DNA from: Trichopria drosophilae
Lineage: Eukaryota > Arthropoda > Insecta > Hymenoptera > Diapriidae
NCBI GenBank assembly: GCA_030407085.1
Contig: CM059583.1
Location: forward strand, 89,038,001-89,102,000
Direction of reading: 5' to 3'
Length of the DNA stretch: 64,000 nucleotides
Shown here: in pieces, positions 34,371 through 43,459 of the stretch
How the letters are laid out: every line of letters starts with the position of its first letter
Numbering within the stretch: the first letter of the stretch is position 1
Translations under genes and position numbers: made by a program
Notes under the pieces: model-generated
Database searches by the model: none
What the model was told of the DNA's origin: nothing
What the model saw: only the letters and a program-made list of their open reading frames with translations

Positions 34371-37300
34371 AAATAAAAAAAATATAAAGGGAAATTCAAA
34401 AATAAAGGGAATGGTAAAAATAAAGGGACATTCAAAAATAAAAGGGGAACTCAAAAATAAAAGGGAATTCAAAAATAAAGGGAAATTCAAAAGTAAAAGG
34501 GGATTAAAAATAAAAGGGAACTCCAAAATTAAAGGAAATTCAAAAGAAAAAGGGAATCCAAAAATAAAAGGGAAACTCAAAAATAAAGGGTATTGCAAAA
34601 ATAAAGAGGAATTCAAAATAAAAGGGAACTCCAAAATAAAGTGAAATTCAAAAGTAAAAGGAATTAAAAAAAAATAAAAGAGAAACTCGAAAATAAAGGG
34701 TATTCAAAAATAAAGAGGAATTTAAAAATAAAAGGGAACTCCAAAATAAAGGGAAATTCAAAAGAAAAAGGGAAACTCAAAAATAAAGGGTATTCAAAAA
34801 TAAAGAGGAATTCAAAAATAAAGGGGGTTTCCAAAATAAAGTGAAATTCAAAAGTAAAAGGGGATTCAAAATAAAAGGGAACTCCAAAATAAAAGGGAAA
34901 TTCAAAAGAAAAAGGGGATCCAAAAATAAAAGGGAAACTCAAAAATAAAGGGTATTGCAAAAATAAAGAGGAATTCAAAATAAAAGGGAACTCCAAAATA
35001 AAGGGAAATTCAAAAGTAAAAGGGATTTCAAAAATAAAAGGGAAACTCAAAATAAAAGGGAAATTCAAAAGTAAAAGGGAATCCAAAAATAAAAGGGAAC
35101 TCCAAAATAAAGGGAAATTCAAAAGTAAAAGGGAATCCAAAAATAAAAGGGAAACTCAAGAATTAAGGGTATTGCAAAAATAAAGAGGAATTCAAAAATA
35201 AAAGGGGACTCCAAAATAAAGTGAAATTCAAAAGTAAAAGGGGATTAAAAAAAATAAAAGGGAAACTCAAAAATAAAGGGTATTCAAAAATAAAGTGGAA
35301 TTTAAAAATAAAAGGGAACTCCAAAATAAAGGGAAATTCAAAAGAAAAAGGGAATTCAAAAATAAAGGGAAATTCAAAAGTAAAAGGGGATTCAAAATAA
35401 AAGGGAACTCCAAAATAAAAGGAAATTCAAAAGTAAAAGGGGATTAAAAAAAAAATAAAAGGGAAACTCAAAAATAAAGGGTATTCAAAAATAAAGAGGA
35501 ATTCAAAAATAAAAGGGGACTCCAAAATAAAGTGAAATTCAAAAGTAAAAGGGGATTCAAAAAAAATAAAAGGGAAACTCAAAAATAAAGGGTATTCAAA
35601 AATAAAGAGGAATTCAAAAATAAAAGGGGACTCCAAAATAAAGTGAAATTCAAAAGTAAAAGGGGATTCAAAAAAAATAAAAGGGAAACTCAAAAATAAA
35701 GGGTATTCAAAAATAAAGAGGAATTCAAAAATAAAAGGGGACTCCAAAATAAAGTGAAATTCAAAAGTAAAAGGGGATTAAAAAAAAATAAAAGGGAAAC
35801 TCAAAAATAAAGGGTATTCAAAAATAAAGTGGAATTTAAAAATAAAAGGGAACTCCAAAATAAAGGGAAATTCAAAAGAAAAAGGGAATTCAAAAATAAA
35901 GGGAAATTCAAAAGTAAAAGGGGATTCATAATAAAAGGGAACTCCAAAATAAAAGGAAATTCAAAAGTAAAAGGGAATCCAAAAATAAAAGGGAAACTCA
36001 AAAATAAAGGGTATTGCAAAAATAAAGAGGAATTCAAAATAAAAGGGAACTCCAAAATAAAGTGAAATTCAAAAGTAAAAGGGGATTAAAAAAAAAATAA
36101 AAGGGAAACTCAAAAATAAAGGGTATTCAAAAATAAAGAGGAATTCAAAAATAAAAGGGGACTCCAAAATAAAGTGAAATTCAAAAGTAAAAGGGGATTC
36201 AAAAAAAATAAAAGGGAAACTCAAAAATAAAGGGTATTCAAAAATAAAGAGGAATTCAAAAATAAAAGGGGACTCCAAAATAAAGTGAAATTCAAAAGTA
36301 AAAGGGGATTAAAAAAAAATAAAAGGGAAACTCGAAAATAAAGGGTATTCAAAAATAAAGAGGAATTTAAAAATAAAAGGGAACTCCAAAATAAAGGGAA
36401 ATTCAAAAGAAAAAGGGAAACTCAAAAATAAAGGGTATTCAAAAATAAAGAGGAATTCAAAAATAAAAGGGGACTCCAAAATTAAGTGAAATTCAAAAGT
36501 AAAAGGGGATTCAAAATAAAAGGGAACTCCAAAATAAAAGGAAATTCAAAAGAAAAAGGGAATCCAAAAATAAAAGGGAAACTCAAAAATAAAGGGTATT
36601 GCAAAAATAAAGAGGATTTCAAAATAAAAGGGAACTCCAAAATAAAGTGAAATTCAAAAGTAAAAGGGGATTAAAATAAAATAAAAGAGAAACTCGAAAA
36701 TAAAGGGTATTCAAAAATAAAGAGGAATTTAAAAATAAAAGGGAACTCCAAAATAAAGGGAAATTCAAAAGAAAAAGGGAAACTCAAAAATAAAGGGTAT
36801 TCAAAAATAAAGAGGAATTCAAAAATAAAAGGGGACTCCAAAATAAAGTGAAATTCAAAAGTAAAAGGGGATTAAAAAAAATAAAAGGGAAACTCAAAAA
36901 TAAAGAGTATTCAAAAATAAAGTGGAATTTAAAAATAAAAGGGAACTCCAAAATAAAGGGAAATTCAGAAGAAAAAGGGAATTCAAAAATAAAGGGAAAT
37001 TCAAAAGTAAAAGGGGATTCAAAATAAAAGGGAACTCCAAAATAAAAGGAAATTCAAAAGTAAAAGGGAATCCAAAAATAAAAGGGAAACTCAAAAATAA
37101 AGGGTATTGCAAAAATAAAGAGGAATTCAAAATAAAAGGGAACTCCAAAATAAAGTGAAATTCAAAAGTAAAAGGGGATTAAAAAAAAAAAATAAAAGGG
37201 AAACTCAAAAATAAAGGGTATTCAAAAATAAAGAGGAATTCAAAAATAAAAGGGGACTCCAAAATAAAGTGAAATTCAAAAGTAAAAGGGGATTCAAAAA

Positions 37301-37680
37301 AAATAAAAGGGAAACTCAAAAATAAAGGGTATTCAAAAATAAAGAGGAATTCAAAAATAAAAGGGGACTCCAAAATAAAGTGAAATTCAAAAGTAAAAGG
37401 GGATTAAAAAAAAATAAAAGGGAAACTCGAAATTAAAGGGTATTCAAAAATAAAGAGGAATTTAAAAATAAAAGGGAACTCCAAAATAAAGGGAAATTCA
37501 AAAGGAAAAGGGAATTCAAAAATAAAGAGAAATTCAGACGTAAAAGGGGATTCAAAAATAAAAGGGAACTCCAACATAAAGGGAAATTCAAAAGTAAAAA
37601 GGGGATTCAAAAAAAATAAAAGGGACACTCAAAAATAAAGGGTATTCAAAAATAAAGAATTTTTAAAATTAAGGGATTTT
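34371..37680. repeat. Hierarchical A-rich satellite (about 18-bp, 111-bp and 1.09-kb periods)
   Basis: The basic unit is about 18 bp (attcaaaaataaagggra-like). Six units make a 111-bp higher-order repeat: gggaaactc recurs at 35461, 35572, 35683 and 35794. A larger period of 1093 bp is shown by almost identical stretches at 35801-36055 and 36894-37148. Units vary by single bases and small indels. Long frames in both directions (KGNSKIKGN-type on plus, FPFIFEFPF-type on minus) are by-products of the period being near a multiple of 3. It lies inside the Gypsy 5' leader. Confidence 0.95.
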
Positions 37681-37829
37681 TCAAAACTAAGGAATTTTCC
37701 AAACTTAAGGGGAATTTTTAAAATTAAGGAATTTCCAAAATTAAGGAAAATTTTTTCTTTTAAAATCAAGGGAAATGCAAAAGTAAGGAAAATTCAAAAA
37801 TAATGGAAATGAATAACTAAGGGCAATTC

Positions 37830-38160
37830 AAACTAACGTAAATTCCAAAATACGGCTTTGAATTCCGGGTATACATGAATAAGGGAAATTCAAAAATAAT
37901 TAATATTAATAAGTAAGGACAATTCAAAACCAACGGAAATTCAAACGCACGACTTTGAATTCCGGGTATACATAAATAAGGGAAATTCAAAAATAATTAA
38001 TATTAATAAGTAAGGGCGATTCAAAACCAACGGAAATTCAAACGCACGACTTTGAATTCCGGGTATACATAAATAAGGGAAATTCAAAAATAATTAATAT
38101 TAATAAGTAAGGGCGATTCAAATCCAACGGAAATTCAAACGTACGACTTTGAATTCCGGG
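37830..38160. repeat. 97-bp tandem repeat, about four copies
   Basis: gaattccgggta recurs at 37860, 37957, 38054 and 38151, exactly 97 bp apart. Each unit includes aagggaaattcaaaaataat and tcaaacgcacgac. The array follows a degenerate zone (37680-37830) derived from the larger satellite. Confidence 0.95.
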
Positions 38161-39062
38161 TAGTGAGTCTTGGTTGTCCGTTATTATTGATAACGAATTA
38201 ACGGGGTACTTTTTCTATAACAAAAAGATTTTCATACAAGGACGCGACTCGCGACACGAAATAAGAAACTTTATTTCCTCTTTTAACGGACTACCCTCGA
38301 ATCGCTACACTGGTACCTGTGGGGCGATACTTAAGAAAAATAACATTTCCATAAATTATGAGCACATATGTTACACATATATTTACATATATATCTATAT
38401 TGACATAGTATAACTCTAAGATGATTTTTTTTTTGTAACGCAAAAGCTGCGTATTACTCTTCGTTTTCTGGTTGGGGGGCGGGGGGAAATCCTATACCTG
38501 GAAATCGCGAAGCCCGTTAATTACTTTTTACTATAGCGAAAATTGCTTTCTATACAATTACTTTCAATTAAAATTCACACAAAAAAAAATTTGTTTAAAA
38601 AAAATTTTAGTTAGTTTAATTATTTGCACTTTTGTTATTTAAAAATAATTAAATATCAATTCTCAAAAGAAAATCTACACATGTTACATAAATTCAAAAT
38701 TTTCCGTTCTCATTAAAATTCGAAAATCTATTACCGGAATTTACCTGTCCGGATTAATTCATTTAATATTTCGATTTGAAACACTCAATAAAAACAAAAA
38801 CAGAAAAAACTGCAAATTAAAATAAAGATTATTATTTTGTATATTCAAAAAATTTTTTCTAAGATTTTCAGATTACTCCATTACGTATATCTAATTATTG
38901 GGATTTTCTGGGATGGGAATTTCTGTACCTCACTTACATTAACATTAATTATGCATAGTTAACTAATTAGATCCAAGTATAAGATCATAATATAATATAT
39001 ATAATTAAATACACATCATTATTTAATTAAATGTAATCATCAATATAATACAATATAATCTA
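38161..39062. other. Gypsy leader segment without recognised genes
   Basis: About 900 bp, AT-rich, with a 79-codon plus-strand frame of no known similarity (38174-38413). No RNA or inverted repeat was seen. Confidence 0.45.
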
Positions 39063-39064
39063 AA

Positions 39065-40726
39065 AGGGCATAGGGGGTTAACTATACAAAAAATGCCCCC
39101 ACAGCTCTGTCACCCGAACTGGGTCCATATATTGCTACCCCGATGACTACAAATTTCTGTAAGTATGAACTCAAAATTCGCTTTTTCGAAAAAGTTATGG
39201 AGGGGGAAAGAAAAATAAAAAAACTAATTTTTCTCGAAAACTACTGGATCGATTTTAATGAACTTGAAATATGTTAGAAACGTAGGTAAGACAATTTGAG
39301 AGAAAAAATATGATTTTTTTTTTTTTGTTTAATAAGTAAAAAACTGATTTGAAATTTTCAAAATTTTTTCTTGGCATAATTTTTGATTTGACCACCTTCA
39401 TCTTTTTTCTTGAGGTACCTTACAATGTCCCCTTTCATATATATTTTTTCAAATTTTTAAAAAATATAGTTTTTGAATATAAAACCGTAAACCGTGGTCG
39501 TCCTGCTTGACTTGCGCATTCGCACACACCCGTGCACTCACGCACGCACGCACTGACTAACAATACTATGTTATATACAGTTGAGACTCATGTGTAGCCA
39601 ATATAAATATTCAAATGTTTTTTCGTGTTTAATGCAGTGTTGAAATGTACGAAGTTAAATTGGACCGAAACAAAAACCGGTGCTGAGTGTATATAGTATA
39701 GGTTGACCTTAACCGATGTCAATGAGATATTTTATTATCCGGTGTGATGTCGGCGTGATTGTTGACACGAGACTCCTATATAGAAGAACTGCGAGGCAAT
39801 AGGTGACTTCTTCTCCGGTAGGCATCGTTCCTTTTATTCGATAGCCATTTCATTCTCGTTATCGAAATCCATCCTTTTTTTAGTAGATTAGGAATCCGGA
39901 CGGTGCGACCTGACACTTGTATATGATATTGTGCTTTGATTCATATAGTCTATGTAAATCGGTATAGCTGAGTGCGGGTTTATATTTAGTTTTTTTTTTC
40001 GGAGTTATATCTCTGTGATTCTGGAGAATTTTACTTTTTACATTCTTTTGTTTACATCTGACATTCTTATTTCTTCATAATTTTCAAGATGAATAAGACC
40101 GTATTGCTAAGACAAAAGTGCCCTGGTTGCAATACTTTTTTAATAAATACTACAGGCCGAAAAAAATAGTAACAAATCAACAGGAAGCGAATATTTACTC
40201 CACTTCTTTGCAGCAAGCAATAAATGTAAATGACATTATTTGTCAAAAATGTAGAATGTCTGTTTATAGAAAAAATATATCTGCAGAGAAATCTCAAGTA
40301 AATGTCGTAAACGATGTTGTGCCTGATTCGGTAGATAATGATCCCACGTTTGAAATAGTTGAATCAAAAGCATCGGTTTCTGAGGATGAACGTATGGAAG
40401 TTTTTATTCGGAGAACTATTGCAACGCATAAATCATGTTGCTTTTGTGGCGGCACAAAAGATTTACGTGTCATTCCTGAGGAAACACGAATAAAAACTTA
40501 TATCAAAACTCAAATCTACATTCTATCTGGGAATCGATGTTGTCGTATGCACTTGATAAACGATAGAATATACGAAGAAGATCTTATCCAACTGAAAGCC
40601 TATTCTAATACTTGAATTCATACTTTCAGAAATTTGTAGTCATCGGGGTAGCAATATATGGACCCAGTTCGGGTGACAGAGCTGTGGGGGCATTTTTTGT
40701 ATAGTTAGCCCTCTATGCCCTTTATT
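39065..40726. mobile_element. Nested TIR DNA transposon, about 1.66 kb
   Basis: Inverted ends of at least 100 bp (39065-39166 and 40625-40726) share gggcatagrgggytaactatac and continue through cccgatgactacaaatttctg with few mismatches; weaker similarity runs to about 39185. The interior has a transposase-like N-terminal fragment. It is inserted in the Gypsy leader, so it is younger than that Gypsy insertion or was picked up by it earlier. The target duplication was not resolved. Confidence 0.85.
40118..40615 (+). pseudogene. Zinc-binding N-terminal fragment of a transposase
   Basis: The 165-codon frame (ATG-independent; an in-frame ATG lies upstream near 40089) has CQKCRM, then KSCCFCGGTKDLRVIP and GNRCCRMHL, Cys/His pairs like the N-terminal zinc domain of IS4EU-type or related insect transposases. 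No DDE core follows, as the right TIR starts right after the stop. It is probably the truncated remnant of the autonomous transposase. Confidence 0.5.
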
Positions 40727-41156
40727 TCTATATAGGAATTTGCGATGGAATATAAGTTCGGTAACTTCTTTTGAACTTAAATTTTTTTCTAACGGCTAGG
40801 GACGGCAGGGCGGGTGTTTACCAACATCTCGATTTTACCGGGCCAACTTATTTCCTGGCAACTTGTTTTCGTATTTATTTTTAAATACGTAAACAAGTGC
40901 ACGACCGTTGCAACCACTTTCCGAAAATTGAAATTTTTAATTGGACCGTTGCAACCTCTTTCTAACGGAACTTCTTATTTTCACTTTATTTTCACTTCTA
41001 GGGACGCGAAGCTGAAAATCACAAAACTATATTTGACACTAAAAATTCCCGGCGAGATCCGCCGAACTCGTCACGACTTCTCTCAAAATGGAAATTCACT
41101 TTTTAATTTTTACGGATTGGGAAGTCAAAATAGATTTCCCCACCAGGGATGCCATT
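40727..41156 (-). promoter_or_regulatory. Gypsy leader with primer-binding site next to the 5' LTR
   Basis: In the element's sense the 5' LTR ends GGTTACA and is followed after 2 bases by TGGCATCCCTGGTGGGGA, a TGG-starting stretch expected of a tRNA 3'-end primer site. The rest is leader without a recognised gene. Confidence 0.6.
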
Positions 41157-42038
41157 TGTAACCTCGCCCTTATAAGGACGAGGCAGATTACTCTAGAACA
41201 CAAAAAAAAAGGGGAACGGGGGCGCGAGCTCCAATCTCGCGACGGCGGATCTTCTCACGAAATGACCGGGACGGGGGGTACGAATACTCGCGGGGTACTA
41301 ATATAAAACAAACTTATTTGGGAATCCTCCGGTTGACCGGTTAGCTTGTTTTGCTGAGGGTTGAATTAGGAGCTGCCCTTGGTCCTTGATTCCTTCCTCG
41401 ATCGGCGGATGGAAACTGGTTTCGGTTTGCCTACTGGTATTCTGCGATGATTTCACCTTTGGGCCGGTGACTTCCTTCAACTTCCTTTTTAAATTCGATA
41501 CGACTCGTACTCTTACTCGCGACGCGAACTAGTGCCTTCCTCGAGAGCCTCACAGATACTGAATCCTTGTCTCCTGTCTTCTCTTCTGCGGCGGTGCGCC
41601 ATCGGACCGGCGCGTGCGCGCTCGAGCGACCGGCGCGAGAGAGGGGTTCCTCCGGGGCTCCTAGCTGGAGGACGTACTCGTCGGGGCGATGACGAGCACC
41701 GTCCTCGGGGTCTTCGTGGTGGGAGGGGACGACATGGAGCGCTGAAAAGTGCTTCGTGCTTCCCCGTATCGTCTCGGGCTAGCTGTCGCTATTATGAGAG
41801 AGAGAGAGCGATAGGGAGGGATAGAGAGAGGTCGGCGGCGACGGCCGAAGCCCGTTACTCGGGAACTCTCGAGGCGCACTGCGGCACGACCCGTGGTGGA
41901 GGACTAGTGGAGGCGCGCTCCGGTAAAAAGAACCGTTTCTCCTCCGGGAGGGGCGGACTTCGTGGCGGGGTTACGCCCGGCCCCAATAGATGGCGCGGGG
42001 TTCGGTAAGCACGTCGATCTGCGACGGGTTTCGTCACA
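41157..42038 (-). repeat. Gypsy 5' LTR
   Basis: It aligns end to end with 27046-27898. It carries an extra segment of about 40 bp near 41723-41763 and lacks about 10 bp near the left edge relative to its partner. Confidence 0.9.
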
Positions 42039-42163
42039 ATTTATGTAGTATATACGATTCTTATTTTCTTGATATTTTTATTGTTAAAAATAATATATTC
42101 AGGTTAAAATTTCTCATGTAGTCAGATGTGCATATGCAAAATCTTTACAGTAACTACTATGTT

Positions 42164-42250
42164 GTTCGTTAGCACAGTGGTTAAGACATTGTAAAGTTGT
42201 TTCAAGTTTTGCGGGTTCGAACCCCGGCGGACATTTTTTTTTATACTTTT
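42164..42250 (+). ncRNA. tRNA-like sequence, SINE head or tRNA pseudogene
   Basis: A-box-like TTAGCACAGTGGTTAAGAC and perfect B-box GGTTCGAACCC stand at tRNA spacing, followed by a long T-run (Pol III terminator). The acceptor ends (ttgttcg / cggcgga) do not pair, so it is not a working tRNA. It resembles the head of a tRNA-derived SINE. Confidence 0.6.
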
Positions 42251-42398
42251 TTTGTTATTTTCTTAACTATTCATATTTAGCAATTTTCTTTTATTTCTCT
42301 TTATTTATTCATTTCTATTAAAAACAATTGTGTCACAATATGTGTAATGAAACGGTAACAAATAGCAAATTGACAATATTATTGAACGTTGTTACTTT

Positions 42399-43140
42399 AG
42401 ATTAGATTAGATTTAGATTTATTTAACCCTTACATGAATATACATAAATTATTTAGGGTTGAGTGCACGCAAAATTCAAGTCGCAATACAAATATATAAA
42501 TACAATGAAGCGGTAAAACAGTAAATAAAAATAGTATGATTACGCAACAAAACAATATCAACGCTTAAGACGACCAGATAACTGCTTATATATAACAATA
42601 AATAATCACAGAGATTTACGATTCAAGTACGAACTGCCTTATACGGAAGCACGATTTCACAAAAAAATACAGTTTCTTGAGCACATACAATTCATTAGAG
42701 GCAAGTAAAAAGGTTACACATGAAATGATATGACGGTTTTTAAACATCTGACTCTGTTGTAATCTTGATCTCGAGGGACATGATATCGGACAATCACAAA
42801 AAATATGAATTAAGGTTTCTAATTCACCGAAAATACATAACGTGCAAATTTCGGTCGGGTTATATATGTGGCGATAGTTGCCAATAACCAACGCTGGCGA
42901 GTGATTAGTAGCAGTTCGCAATTGTATTCTCAGGCTTAAAAACGCATAAGGACAACGCGTAGGATACAAACTGGCGAGGCTATCGGAAAGTTGCCTAAAA
43001 ATCGGTAACTGTACAGATTCATAATTAAAGTAGCGCTGTAAATCACGATTGCGTTGTTCACAAGCAAAAGTGGAACAAGTCGCTTCCAGACGCGCCTCCC
43101 AATTTTCTGGAGAAAAGTCAGACCAGAGGTCATCATGGGC
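42399..43140 (-). mobile_element. 5'-truncated non-LTR retrotransposon with 14-bp target duplication
   Basis: gaacgttgttactt stands on both sides (42385-42398 and 43141-43154). The element's 3' end is a (TCTAA)n-like tail at 42399-42422. The body encodes only the C-terminus of ORF2 on the minus strand (to 42616), with YPTRCPYAFLSLRIQLRTAT and a CTLC...H...C zinc motif as in insect non-LTR elements. The 5' part is missing, as in target-primed insertions that stopped early. Confidence 0.88.
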
Positions 43141-43195
43141 GAACGTTGTTACTTATTGCTCATCTAAACACCGCTATTTGTACCCTGGGGTATAA

Positions 43196-43459
43196 ACTAA
43201 ATATTTTACATCACTGGATATCAATTCAGCATTTTGGTCGATACCACTAAGGATAGCAGATAGAAATAAAACAGGCTTCATAACCCAAGAAGGACATTAT
43301 CAATGGACTTGTTTACCATTCGGTTTAAAAATAGCACCAGTAATTTTCCAGTGAATTTTATCAAGTATTTTAAGAAAAAACAATCTCAAGAACTTCACAG
43401 AAAACTATATAGACGACATATTAATATTTTCAGAGACTTTTGAAGAGCACATCATGTAC
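43196..43459 (+). pseudogene. Gypsy-type reverse transcriptase fragment
   Basis: The plus-strand frame reads through YFTSLDINSAFWSIPL, GHYQWTCLPFGLK and NYIDDILIFSETFEEH, the RT catalytic region with the Tyr-Ile-Asp-Asp motif. One in-frame TGA occurs near 43349. It ends abruptly where the DUF4817 element's inverted repeat begins (43460), and on the left side it starts just after the non-LTR insertion. Confidence 0.85.

Larger units (their letters stand above)
27046..42038 (-). mobile_element. Ty3/Gypsy LTR retrotransposon, about 15 kb with expanded leader
   Basis: Two direct LTR copies (27046-27898 and 41157-42038) bracket gag, protease, RT, RNase H and integrase, all on the minus strand. 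The flanks carry the same 4 bp, ATTT, at 27042-27045 and 42039-42042, which marks a single insertion. The distance from the 5' LTR (right side) to gag is about 7 kb, filled with satellite arrays and a nested TIR element. LTRs differ by scattered substitutions and by indels of about 10 and 40 bp, so the insertion is not recent. Gag and pol are broken, so it cannot act alone. Confidence 0.9.

Noticed and set aside
34353..37628. Many frames with KGNSKIKGN or FPFIFEFPF repeats
   Set aside because: By-products of the A-rich satellite; both strands and several frames are open at once, which is not how a gene looks.
34371..38160. Could the repeat array be a CRISPR array?
   Set aside because: The units have no unique spacers, the period structure is nested, and the DNA is clearly eukaryotic.
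42164..42250. Functional tRNA gene
   Set aside because: The acceptor stem halves do not pair, although the A and B boxes are good.
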